Of a stretch of DNA of 64,000 nucleotides, positions 15,786-23,451 are shown piece by piece. Location: contig NZ_JAUSUP010000003.1 in the NCBI RefSeq assembly GCF_030814115.1, positions 158,838-222,837 of the forward strand. The letters run 5' to 3'. Origin of the DNA: Alkalibacillus filiformis (lineage in GTDB: Bacteria > Bacillota > Bacilli > Bacillales > Alkalibacillaceae). The first letter of the stretch is position 1. Every line of letters starts with the position of its first letter. A model generated the notes under the pieces. That model did not search any database and had not been told where the DNA came from. It saw only the letters and a list, made by a program, of their open reading frames with translations. The translations under genes and the position numbers were made by a program.

Positions 15786-16340
15786 ATGAAAAGAATCGTT
15801 TTTTACTTGATGGTCTTGTTATTAAGTATAGCTTTAATTGGCTGTGGAACTGGTGGACAAGATACGAAGTCTGATGAAGGTAAAAATAATGCAGGAGAAC
15901 AGCCAAATGATGAAGAAGAAAATAATGAAGAAGAATTAACAGGAGTGGATGCTTTGTTGGATCAACTAACGTTTGATGTCGATGTTCAACCTGGTGAAGA
16001 CAGTGTTAAGTTTAATATGAAGTTGACGCATGATGGGGACGAAGATTTAACGTTATCATTTTCGTCTGGTCAAAAATTTGAGGTTGTTGTAACAGACCCT
16101 AACGGTGAAGAGGTATATCGTTTCTCAGAAGGGATGATGTTTACCCAAGCGATTGAAACGAGTGAATTGTCTCCAGGAGATGAAATGGAATTCCAAGATT
16201 CTTGGGACTATACGAAAGATGGAGCAAGAGTTGATTCAGGAGAATATCAAGCAAGTGTTGAACTACTGCCATATGAAGTGAATGGAGAAGAAATTCAAGA
16301 TCATCCATTTAAAAAAGAAGTAACGTTTGAAGTGCCGTAA
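15786..16340 (+). CDS. BsuPI-domain lipoprotein (Ipi-like)
   Basis: A 184-residue protein with a lipobox ALIGC at residues 17-21, a low-complexity acidic linker (about residues 25-55) and a BsuPI domain after it. The domain has the strings FDVDVQPGEDSVKF, LSFSSGQKFEVVV, and YRFSEGMMFTQ. BsuPI is the fold of the intracellular proteinase inhibitor of B. subtilis, whose ipi gene lies at this position after yitT. Here the protein is a lipoprotein, so it would act outside the membrane. Inhibition of a protease is an inference from the family. Confidence 0.85.
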   Translation: MKRIVFYLMVLLLSIALIGCGTGGQDTKSDEGKNNAGEQPNDEEENNEEELTGVDALLDQLTFDVDVQPGEDSVKFNMKLTHDGDEDLTLSFSSGQKFEVVVTDPNGEEVYRFSEGMMFTQAIETSELSPGDEMEFQDSWDYTKDGARVDSGEYQASVELLPYEVNGEEIQDHPFKKEVTFEVP

Positions 16341-16358
16341 GTGAAATAATTCAGCGAA

Positions 16359-16446
16359 CGCCGGAATATTGATACAGTTCGCCGAATTATTTAGAATTTC
16401 GCCGGAATAATTAAATTTTCGCCGGAAAATCAAAAAAATCGCTTAA
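16359..16446. repeat. Phased array, core CGCCGGAA, 20-21 bp period
   Basis: CGCCGGAA starts at 16359, 16400 and 16420, a variant CGCCGAATT at 16380, and a decayed CGCTTAATT at 16440. Spacings are 21, 20, 20 and 20 bp, with AT-rich filler. The array lies between two convergent genes, just before a shared terminator. Confidence 0.7.
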
Positions 16447-16462
16447 TTATGATTTAAAAAAT

Positions 16463-16491
16463 AAAAGTTCCAGCCAATAGCTGGAACTTTT
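16463..16491. terminator. Bidirectional terminator
   Basis: A 12-bp perfect stem AAAAGTTCCAGC/GCTGGAACTTTT with loop CAATA serves the BsuPI gene and the converging Nfu_N gene. Confidence 0.9.
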
Positions 16492-16492
16492 A

Positions 16493-16756
16493 TTAATAAC
16501 CGTAGCCTTCGATTACTTTCTCCACTTTAGGTGATAATTCTTCCCATTGAGCATCAAAAGTTTTATTAACAGTAATGAAGTTGTAGTAACCGAATACGTT
16601 ATCGACACCGTCTAATTCCATTAAGTCATTTAAGATGTTGTGTTCGCTTGTCTCACCTTGCATGACAGAGATGCTGTCATCACCTTCAAAAATGACACTG
16701 TCTACTGTGAACTTCATCGCATTTGGATTTGGTGTTGGTTCTGCAATTACAGCCAT
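16493..16756 (-). CDS. Small Nfu/NifU N-terminal domain protein
   Basis: An 87-residue protein made only of the Nfu_N domain: EPTPNPNAMKFTVD near the start, then a middle region and VFGYYNFITVNKTFDAQWEEL. In larger proteins this domain accompanies an iron-sulfur scaffold with a CxxC motif, but no cysteine is present here, so direct cluster assembly is unlikely. Stand-alone copies are common in bacilli and their role is not settled. A GGGAGG ribosome site precedes the ATG. Confidence 0.85.
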   Translation of the reverse strand: MAVIAEPTPNPNAMKFTVDSVIFEGDDSISVMQGETSEHNILNDLMELDGVDNVFGYYNFITVNKTFDAQWEELSPKVEKVIEGYGY

Positions 16757-16869
16757 CGTGAATCCCTCCCTGAATTTCTCTCTTATATCTTAGCACGAAT
16801 TAAGTCGGTACAAAAGAAAAGTCAATTAGAAAATGGTATCATTAATAATGGAGAGGAGGAGAGGACCTG

Positions 16870-17331
16870 ATGCGTTATTTATACATAGCTGTCGTTGTCG
16901 GTTTAATTGCTTCAACAGCAATCAGCTTATACTTGTATGTGATTGAAGCATTTACAGGTAAGCAATTATTTACGTTATTATTAAATATTGATTTTATTTA
17001 TACTCCAGGTGAGTCTGTTCCAGAAAATTTGTATCTTGCTTTTGAATACGCCTTACATGTACTAGTGGCTACATTGATCGTTTGCATCTATTTATACCTC
17101 ATAACGAAAAGCAACAAATTGTGGGAGCGTCGTATGGAAATAGCAGCATTGTTATCATTTATTGCCTTTTTAACATACTTCCCACTTACGATACTAGCAA
17201 AAACGACGACACCTGCTGTAACAGATATCGTCGCTATTTTTGACTGGTTTATCGCCCATGTTATATTCTTTTTTAACTTGTATTACATTACAGAATGGCT
17301 GTTTAAAAAGACGAGAAAACAATCAACTTAA
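16870..17331 (+). CDS. Four-helix membrane protein, unknown function
   Basis: A 153-residue protein with four predicted membrane segments (about residues 3-23, 58-78, 93-110 and 124-143). A purine-rich GAGGAGGAGAGG ribosome site precedes the ATG. The loop between helices one and two contains PGESVPENLYLAFEYALH. No family is recognised with certainty. Its stop overlaps the stop of the convergent dat gene in a shared TTAA. Confidence 0.65.
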   Translation: MRYLYIAVVVGLIASTAISLYLYVIEAFTGKQLFTLLLNIDFIYTPGESVPENLYLAFEYALHVLVATLIVCIYLYLITKSNKLWERRMEIAALLSFIAFLTYFPLTILAKTTTPAVTDIVAIFDWFIAHVIFFFNLYYITEWLFKKTRKQST

Positions 17332-18182
17332 ACATTTGTTAGTTGACCAACATTCTTATATTCGAAAAAAGCATCTAATAGTTTTTTGCTAATGGGCCCT
17401 GGTTGTCCATTAGCTATTTTTTGTCCTTCGATTTCAACGACAGGCGTTACTTCAGCTGAGGTTGATGTAATAAACACTTCGTCAGCTTCTTTTAAATCTG
17501 TTAAGCTAAATACTTTTTCCTCATAAGGTATGTTCAGTTGGTTTGCTAAATGGAAAATATATCGACGTGTAATGCCATTTAAGATAAGGTTGTCTGCTGG
17601 GTGTGTATAAAGCTTATCATCTTTAACAATAAATACATTTGTTGAAGAACCTTCTGTTACGTGGTTTTCATCACGGTAAAAGATTGCTTCACCAGCATTG
17701 GCGTTACTTGCTTTTTGTTTAGTCATGACATTACCTAATAGGTTCAAACTTTTAATGTCACAACGTAACCAGCGAAAATCTTTTTGTAAAATCGTTGTGA
17801 TCCCTTGTGCTTGTGCTTTTAGTGGTCGAGATAACTGTAAAGGGTAAGCAAATAAGACAGGCTGAGTATCTTCTGGATATGGGTGATTACGAGGTGCTAC
17901 ACCACGTGTGATTTGTAAGTAAATGCCTCCGTCGTTGATTTTATTCTTTTCAATTAATTGTTGAAGTAATTGGCTTAAACCTTGTTGGTTAACGTCATAA
18001 TTAATTTCTACTTCATTTAAGCTATATTGCAGTCGGTCTAAATGGTCTTGTAATAAAAAGGCCTCACCATCATATACACGGACAACTTCGTAAACTCCGT
18101 CACCAAATTGATGTCCACGGTCTTCCATATCAATTGTCGCTTCATTACGTTCAATAAAATCGTTATTTTTTAGTACGATCAT
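17328..18182 (-). CDS. dat: D-amino-acid (D-alanine) aminotransferase
   Basis: A fold-IV pyridoxal-phosphate enzyme that interconverts D-alanine and D-glutamate, a source of D-glutamate for cell-wall synthesis. The 284-residue product has MEDRGHQFGDGVYEV at the start, the cofactor lysine in CDIKSLNLLGNV, the conserved glutamate in TEGSSTNVF, and the phosphate-binding loops NGITRR and TSTSAEVTPV. These match the D-alanine transaminase group rather than the branched-chain one. The ATG at 18182 is preferred because the GGAG site is 9 nt upstream; the ATG at 18191 touches it. It overlaps the convergent neighbour by 4 nt. Confidence 0.92.
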   Translation of the reverse strand: MIVLKNNDFIERNEATIDMEDRGHQFGDGVYEVVRVYDGEAFLLQDHLDRLQYSLNEVEINYDVNQQGLSQLLQQLIEKNKINDGGIYLQITRGVAPRNHPYPEDTQPVLFAYPLQLSRPLKAQAQGITTILQKDFRWLRCDIKSLNLLGNVMTKQKASNANAGEAIFYRDENHVTEGSSTNVFIVKDDKLYTHPADNLILNGITRRYIFHLANQLNIPYEEKVFSLTDLKEADEVFITSTSAEVTPVVEIEGQKIANGQPGPISKKLLDAFFEYKNVGQLTNV

Positions 18183-18283
18183 ATGTCTCATCTCCTATCA
18201 GTGCTTTAAATGTTATTCATTATGTTAGTCGATAAATACTGATATGTAAATATAGCAATAGTCTTAAATATTTTCAATCAAAA

Positions 18284-18315
18284 AATGATCATTTGGTTTT
18301 AACCAAATGATCATT
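18284..18315 (-). terminator. Terminator of the phn operon
   Basis: A 15-bp perfect stem AATGATCATTTGGTT/AACCAAATGATCATT with a 2-nt loop lies 5 bp after the last phnE stop. On the minus strand it is followed by TTTT. Confidence 0.85.
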
Positions 18316-18319
18316 AGAT

Positions 18320-19117
18320 TTATACAATCTTTTTACGAATGTAAGTACTTGCATAGTCAATAATGGTAACGACAATGATAATGACAAGTAAAATCATTCC
18401 CATATCGTTCCAGTTACGGTTACTGTAAGCGAAGAAGATCATCGTACCGATACCACCAGCACCAACGTAACCTAAGATGGTTGATGCACGAACGTCGATT
18501 TCAAAACGGTAAATCGCATAAGATAAAAACTCAGGAATAACCTGTGGAATAATCCCGTGGAACATAATTTGAATTTTGTTTGCACCGTTTGCTTGCATTG
18601 CTTCGACGACGTTCATATCAATCGATTCTAACACTTCTGCGTAAAGCTTACCTAACATACCAGTAGAACCAATAGCGATCGCCAAAATACCAGCGAAAGG
18701 TGTAGGTCCCACCGCAACGACGAATAATATCGCCAATATAATTTCTGGGAATGCACGTACACCACTTAGGATCCACTTACCAAAAGTAGTAAGAAAGCGA
18801 TTGTTAGTCATGTTAATCGCCGCTAAAAAACCTAAAGGTACTGCAAGGATTGCTGCAGCTAGTGAACCAGCATAAGCAATGAAGATGGTTTCGATCATCA
18901 TTTCAACCACTTCTCCAGCTCGTGCCCAGTTAGGACTAAAAAGCTGTGGGAGTACTACGTCATAGTTTGATGTGAAACGATCTAAGACTCTTCCCCAATC
19001 AATGTTAATTGATACGAAGGTCCAAATGTATAAAGCAAGTACAGCTAACGCTATGGCGATATTACGTGCAATTTGCTTGGGTGTTCTAGGTTTTTTTGGA
19101 GGTAATTGCTGGCTCAT
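18320..19117 (-). CDS. phnE: Phosphonate/phosphite-type ABC transporter permease, second PhnE
   Basis: A 265-residue permease with about six membrane helices. The BPD signature near the C-terminus is the usual cytoplasmic loop that docks the ATPase (EAMQANGANKIQIMFHGIIPQVIPEF), followed by STILGYVGAGGIG. The N-terminus is basic and proline-rich (PPKKPRTPKQIARN). Its ATG overlaps the stop of the upstream permease as TAATG. With that permease it forms the membrane pore of the transporter. Confidence 0.9.
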   Translation of the reverse strand: MSQQLPPKKPRTPKQIARNIAIALAVLALYIWTFVSINIDWGRVLDRFTSNYDVVLPQLFSPNWARAGEVVEMMIETIFIAYAGSLAAAILAVPLGFLAAINMTNNRFLTTFGKWILSGVRAFPEIILAILFVVAVGPTPFAGILAIAIGSTGMLGKLYAEVLESIDMNVVEAMQANGANKIQIMFHGIIPQVIPEFLSYAIYRFEIDVRASTILGYVGAGGIGTMIFFAYSNRNWNDMGMILLVIIIVVTIIDYASTYIRKKIV

Positions 19118-19938
19118 TATAAAATCGCCTCCCTTATCTTACCACTGATGTATTCAATAAGTATTACAACAGCGAAAATTACTATAATAATCGTCATTAC
19201 GGCGCCGTAGTTGTTGAAGCTGAACTGATTCATCAGTAACTGACCGATACCACCAGCACCAACTAGGCCGATTACAACTGACGCACGAACGTTAATTTCA
19301 AATACATATAGTGAAAATGATGTGAACTGAGGCATGATTTGCGGTGCTACACCATAAGCAATCGCTTGAATAGTATTTGCACCTGATGCTCTCATTGCTT
19401 CAACGGGTTGCATATCGATAGATTCAATCGTCTCACTTATTAACTTAGCTAAAATACCTAACGAGAAAATAAATAAAGCCACGATACCACCGAATACACC
19501 TGTACCGAAAATACCAACGAAAATAACAGCTAATACAACATCAGGAATTGTACGTAATACGTTCATTGTTAAACGTGTCGTATTATATACGAGCCAATTG
19601 GACGTAATGTTATGAGCTGCTAATAAACTCACTGGAATAACAATTAACGTTGAAAATGTTGAGGCAATAATAGCCATATGCAACGTTTCAAATAGTCGAT
19701 CAAACGCTGGACCTAATACATCAAAATTTAACGGGAATAGTTTATCAAAAATTTGTCCCATATTTGATAGGCCCCAAATTAAATCTGCAAAATTAACACC
19801 TGTTTGTTCTGAACTATAAATTAGGAAAAATAAAATTACAAAAAAGATTAAAGAAATTTTTGCCTTAACGCGCCATGGTGAGAGAAGTGGTGCATACTTA
19901 TCCTCATTCATGGTCGGTTTATTCATTTTGTTCGCCAT
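19117..19938 (-). CDS. phnE: Phosphonate/phosphite-type ABC transporter permease, first PhnE
   Basis: A 273-residue permease homologous to its downstream neighbour, with the same loop pattern (VEAMRASGANTIQAIAYGVAPQIMPQF) and RASVVIGLVGAGGIGQ. The ATG at 19938 lies inside the end of phnC, about 11 nt after its GGAGG, and overlaps phnC by 20 nt. Upstream in-frame starts would overlap phnC more. Two separate permeases are common in gram-positive phn-type transporters. Confidence 0.9.
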   Translation of the reverse strand: MANKMNKPTMNEDKYAPLLSPWRVKAKISLIFFVILFFLIYSSEQTGVNFADLIWGLSNMGQIFDKLFPLNFDVLGPAFDRLFETLHMAIIASTFSTLIVIPVSLLAAHNITSNWLVYNTTRLTMNVLRTIPDVVLAVIFVGIFGTGVFGGIVALFIFSLGILAKLISETIESIDMQPVEAMRASGANTIQAIAYGVAPQIMPQFTSFSLYVFEINVRASVVIGLVGAGGIGQLLMNQFSFNNYGAVMTIIIVIFAVVILIEYISGKIREAIL

Positions 19939-20710
19939 CTTCTTCTGCACCTCCGCGTAAATCATCTTCACGGATTGAACGACCATAGATTTCTTCAAAT
20001 GTTTCTTCTGTTACTTCAGATACAGGACCATCAAACACTACTTCTCCAGATCTCATACCAATAATACGATCAGCATATTCCATTGCCATATCAATAAAGT
20101 GTAGGTTTACAATGGTTGTGATACCATCTTCTTTATTAATTTTGCGTAAATAAGTCATCACCTGATGAGATGTAGGTGGGTCAAGCGATGCGACAGGTTC
20201 ATCGGCTAAAATGTACTTAGGTTTTTGTGTCAGTACACGCGCGATACTAACACGTTGTTGTTGTCCACCACTCAATTGGTCAGCACGACTATAAATTTTA
20301 TCGTCAATATTAACACGTTGTAAGCTTTCATAGGCTAATGCTTTATCATCTTGACTGAAAAGGTTGAAGACAGAACGAAAAGTTCCTGTGTGGCCTAAAC
20401 GGCCAGCTAGAACATTTTTGAATACATTATTACGTTTAACAAGGTTATAACTCTGAAAAATCATACCGACTTTTGTACGTAAGTCTCTTAATCCGCGACT
20501 CTTGTAATCGAGAATGTTGTCGTCATCGACTTTTAGTTCACCTTCAGTTGGTGTCACTAAACGGTTAATGCTTCGAATAAAAGTTGACTTGCCGGCACCT
20601 GATAAACCGACAATAACGACAAATTCCCCGTCGTTAATTTTGACATTAACGTCTTTTAATCCTTGATGTCCGTTTGGATAAACTAATGACAAATCTTTGA
20701 ACTCTATCAC
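19919..20710 (-). CDS. phnC: Phosphonate/phosphite-type ABC transporter ATPase
   Basis: The energy-coupling ATPase of the transporter, 263 residues. It has Walker A GLSGAGKST, the Q-loop FQSYNLV, signature LSGGQQQR, Walker B YILADEPVASLD and the switch histidine in VNLHFID. The start is taken as the GTG at 20710, because GAGGTG lies six bases before it and the reading (M)IEFKDLSLVYPNGHQG matches PhnC proteins. The frame is open upstream to 20836 but without a ribosome site. It lies 141 nt downstream of phnD. Confidence 0.88.
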   Translation of the reverse strand: MIEFKDLSLVYPNGHQGLKDVNVKINDGEFVVIVGLSGAGKSTFIRSINRLVTPTEGELKVDDDNILDYKSRGLRDLRTKVGMIFQSYNLVKRNNVFKNVLAGRLGHTGTFRSVFNLFSQDDKALAYESLQRVNIDDKIYSRADQLSGGQQQRVSIARVLTQKPKYILADEPVASLDPPTSHQVMTYLRKINKEDGITTIVNLHFIDMAMEYADRIIGMRSGEVVFDGPVSEVTEETFEEIYGRSIREDDLRGGAEEDGEQNE

Positions 20711-20851
20711 ACTCTTCACCTCATGCCTTTTTAATTGTTTGTAGGAAAAATCATCTATTAATTTGATTATTTGGAAAAATAGCTTGTAATCTAAAAGGGA
20801 GGATTTCTCCTCCCCTTTCTTAAAAGAAATATTCAAATTAAGAGTAGTTAA

Positions 20852-21742
20852 TTAGTCTAGTGAAATTTCATCTTTGAAGCGATTGTAAGTATCAGCTACG
20901 ACTTCATAATCAGAATGCTCAGCTTCTGCAATTGCATCCCAGTTATAAACTTCATTCATAATCTCGATCATATCTTCGTTATCGTTGAAGGATAAGAACG
21001 CTTCACGAATCTCGTCAGCTAAATCATCATTTAGTTCATGAATAACAGAAATTGTGTCATTTGGAATGTCGTCTGTGTAATCGATAACTGTTGTAACATC
21101 AAAGATATCTGGGTAATCTTCTTCTAGTTGGTCTCGAACGTCATCAAATGTTGTTGCAACATCGGCATCACCTTCGTAAACTTCTAAAGCGGCAGTATCA
21201 TGTGCACCAACTGCATTTGCTTCACCAAACCAGTTACTTGTTAAATCAGCTTGTGTTTCGATATCGAACATGTCCATTAATTGAGAAGCTGGGAATAGGA
21301 ACCCTGAAGTTGAAGCAGCATCAGCGTAAGCCCAAGATTTACCCTCTAAATCTGCAAGAGTTTCAATACCAGAGTCTTGGCGTACTAGGTATTGAGCTTG
21401 ATAAGTTTCACTTCCGTGTCTAACAGACTTTAAGATTACTTCTACATCATAGTCTTCATTCGCCATAACATAACCGAATGCTGGAATAAATCCGATGTGT
21501 ACTTGACCCGAGCCCATTCCTTCAACTAATGCGTTATAGTTAGTCATTGTACGAGCATCCACATCGCGACCTAGAACATTAGATAGTTCTTCAGCTAATG
21601 GTTCTACTGTTTCTACAATTGTGTCAGAATCTTGAGATGGAACAAACCCCATAACTAATTCGTCTGGATCAGAGTTGTCTTGACCACATGCAGCAAGCAA
21701 CATAATAAGTGCTACAGTTGCAAACGCTAAAAACTTTTTCAT
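20852..21742 (-). CDS. phnD: Phosphate/phosphite/phosphonate-binding lipoprotein
   Basis: The solute-binding component, a lipoprotein anchored outside the membrane. The lipobox LLAAC ends at residue 19. The 296-residue sequence shows the PhnD pattern: VMGFVPSQDSDTI, then MTNYNALVEGMGSGQVHIGF, YADAASTSGFLFP and NDTISV, which line the ligand pocket in this family. The protein is very acidic, as are other exported proteins here. The natural ligand (phosphonate, phosphite or phosphate) cannot be decided, and no C-P lyase genes are nearby. Confidence 0.9.
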   Translation of the reverse strand: MKKFLAFATVALIMLLAACGQDNSDPDELVMGFVPSQDSDTIVETVEPLAEELSNVLGRDVDARTMTNYNALVEGMGSGQVHIGFIPAFGYVMANEDYDVEVILKSVRHGSETYQAQYLVRQDSGIETLADLEGKSWAYADAASTSGFLFPASQLMDMFDIETQADLTSNWFGEANAVGAHDTAALEVYEGDADVATTFDDVRDQLEEDYPDIFDVTTVIDYTDDIPNDTISVIHELNDDLADEIREAFLSFNDNEDMIEIMNEVYNWDAIAEAEHSDYEVVADTYNRFKDEISLD

Positions 21743-21784
21743 AATTGTCTCCCCCTTGAATAATTGAATGTTTAAAACAACTTA

Positions 21785-21836
21785 ATTATAAATAATCTAT
21801 GACATTAGTACAACATAATTTTAAAATTATGTTGTA
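21785..21836 (-). promoter_or_regulatory. phn promoter with an overlapping 28-bp palindrome
   Basis: On the minus strand TTGTAC (21813-21808), a 17-bp spacer and TATAAT (21790-21785) form a good sigma-A promoter 43 bp before phnD. A palindrome with arms ACAACATAATTTT/AAAATTATGTTGT (21810-21835), extended by one more pair, covers the -35. A repressor site is the simplest reading. Confidence 0.7.
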
Positions 21837-21856
21837 AATTTACGAATTCTTAACAA

Positions 21857-21890
21857 AAAAAGTGACACAAGTCGAATTGTGTCACTTTTT
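21857..21890 (-). terminator. Terminator of the DUF3813 gene
   Basis: A 14-bp perfect stem AAAAAGTGACACAA/TTGTGTCACTTTTT with a 6-nt loop lies 13 bp after the stop. Confidence 0.9.
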
Positions 21891-21903
21891 GAGGGTGTTA
21901 ATT

Positions 21904-22107
21904 TTACTTATATTCGTTCAATTGGTTCTCTAATTGTTGTAATTCCTGTTCTTCTTCGGGTGAACATGATTCGTATGCTGATTGAATACATTGCTGGATT
22001 GCTTTAACTTCTTGTTCGTCTGCTTGGGCTTGTCCGTTTGGCTGTCTATCTCTTCCAGAAAGGTTTTGCATTGCTTGCTTCGCTTGGTTTAAAAACTTAT
22101 TTTCCAT
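21904..22107 (-). CDS. DUF3813-like small acidic protein
   Basis: A 67-residue, helix-rich protein starting MENKFLNQAKQAMQNLSG and rich in glutamine and glutamate. The pattern NQAKQA near the start and a helical end with QSAYESCSPEEEQELQQLENQL fits DUF3813, a small family of bacilli near yitU. Its ATG overlaps the stop of the upstream 42-codon gene as TAATG, so the two are translationally coupled. Function is unknown. Confidence 0.65.
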   Translation of the reverse strand: MENKFLNQAKQAMQNLSGRDRQPNGQAQADEQEVKAIQQCIQSAYESCSPEEEQELQQLENQLNEYK

Positions 22108-22235
22108 TAAAATCCTCCTCGGTTGTACATGTTCTGTTCTCTACGTTTACGATCTTGATCTGAAAATGCACGACGACCTGTTTTCGATTGAGGATTTACC
22201 TTCGTATTTCGTTGTTGCTGCTTCTTCTGGCGCAT
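22107..22235 (-). CDS. Small basic protein (42 residues), unknown
   Basis: A short gene starting at an ATG at 22235, with AAAGGAGGAG just upstream, and reading MRQKKQQQRNTKVNPQSKTG at its start. About one third of its residues are lysine or arginine, with many glutamines and no hydrophobic core. It may bind nucleic acid or be disordered. It is coupled to the DUF3813 gene. The strong ribosome site and the overlap make it a likely real gene. Confidence 0.6.
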   Translation of the reverse strand: MRQKKQQQRNTKVNPQSKTGRRAFSDQDRKRREQNMYNRGGF

Positions 22236-22429
22236 GAAGCTCCTCCTTTAATGGAAATGAAGTATAAGGCTACATTACGGCCTCGTCTTAGCTTTAGGAT
22301 CCTAAGTTCAACGAGTGATGAAATCAGCGTTAGTTGAACACGAATGATCGCGTTCAAGAATAGTGTGTGTCGATTAGAGCAAAATATAATTGGTTATATT
22401 TACGTTTGAAATGATTTGCAAATAAAAAA
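22236..22429. other. Intergenic region upstream of the small basic protein gene
   Basis: About 190 bp without a gene. It holds a promoter zone for the 42-residue gene and the related phrases GTTCAACGAGTGATGA and GTTGAACACGAATGATCG about 30 bp apart. No clear operator or RNA structure was found. Confidence 0.4.
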
Positions 22430-22448
22430 GACCGCTAAGTTAGCGGTC
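22430..22448 (-). terminator. Terminator of yitU
   Basis: GACCGCTA/TAGCGGTC, an 8-bp perfect stem, is followed on the minus strand by a run of six T. It lies 15 bp after the yitU stop. Confidence 0.85.
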
Positions 22449-22462
22449 GAAATAGTTTGAAC

Positions 22463-23299
22463 TTATTTTGTTAGGATATTTTTAGGTAAACTTAAATATT
22501 CTTCTAAAAATTGTGCAACACCATCATCGTGGTTAGTTGTTGTAATTTCATTAGCCATTGATTTTAGCTCGTCAATACCGTTGCCCATAGCAACACCGAC
22601 ACCGGCATAGTCAATCATTTCAAAATCATTATCTTCATCACCAAAAGCAATAATACGATCTTTTGAAATACCATATTCTTGAGCGATTTTTTGTACGCCT
22701 ACAGCTTTATGCATGTTGGAACGAATCACTTCAATAACGTGAAAAGGTGCTCCCCATTTACGGTGATCAACGATCGTTGCGTGACGATCCGTTAAAGTTT
22801 GGCGAATTTCGTCGACACGATCATCAAATGGATGGATTAAGACTGATGAAGGATCTTGTGCTAAGTTCTCTTTAATTTTCCCGAATCTAGCTGGTTGTTC
22901 AAGTCCAGCTTGGAAAAAGTGTGTAATGTCATGGCTATTGTCAAATTCTATATACACTTCGTCCATAATTTCAGCTAATATATTTTGGACACCAACATTA
23001 TAACAAGTTTCAACAATATCATGTGCCACTTCTTTCGGGAGTGGTGAATGCATATGATCCCAATTGGCTTGTTTTGGGTGGTGAATTAATGCACCATTCA
23101 TATTAACGATTGGCGTATCTAATCCCATTTGATGATAAAACTGTTTACTTACTCGATAAGGACGTCCTGTTGCAATAGCTACAATGTGCCCCTCTTTTTT
23201 CGCTGCTTCAATAGTTTGTAAAGTTCTTTCTGAAATCACTTTATGATTATTTAGTAAAGTACCATCTAAATCTAACGCAATTAAATGCTGTTGTTTCAT
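22463..23299 (-). CDS. yitU: Cof-type HAD-family sugar-phosphate phosphatase
   Basis: A 278-residue HAD-superfamily hydrolase of the Cof group, which dephosphorylates sugar phosphates and similar small molecules. Motif I is ALDLDGTLLNN (nucleophile aspartate near residue 9), motif II is ATGRP, the motif III lysine lies around SNMHKAVGV, and motif IV is FGDEDNDFEMI. A capping domain occupies the middle, as in Cof proteins. Its position beside yitV and yitW matches B. subtilis yitU. The substrate cannot be inferred from sequence. Confidence 0.88.
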   Translation of the reverse strand: MKQQHLIALDLDGTLLNNHKVISERTLQTIEAAKKEGHIVAIATGRPYRVSKQFYHQMGLDTPIVNMNGALIHHPKQANWDHMHSPLPKEVAHDIVETCYNVGVQNILAEIMDEVYIEFDNSHDITHFFQAGLEQPARFGKIKENLAQDPSSVLIHPFDDRVDEIRQTLTDRHATIVDHRKWGAPFHVIEVIRSNMHKAVGVQKIAQEYGISKDRIIAFGDEDNDFEMIDYAGVGVAMGNGIDELKSMANEITTTNHDDGVAQFLEEYLSLPKNILTK

Positions 23300-23393
23300 G
23301 GTTTCACCTCATTACCCTTTTATATCTAATTAAATTATAATAACATATTTTTCTTAAAATGTCATGGTACTTTCTTTTGCAAAAGACTAACAT

Positions 23394-23422
23394 TTGTTAA
23401 GCATAAATATATGATTTATTAT
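23394..23422 (+). promoter_or_regulatory. Sigma-A promoter of yitV
   Basis: TTGTTA at 23394-23399, 17 bp, then TATTAT at 23417-23422, 30 bp before the ATG. Confidence 0.65.
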
Positions 23423-23451
23423 AGTAATAAAGTGAAAAGGGAGGACGTTTA

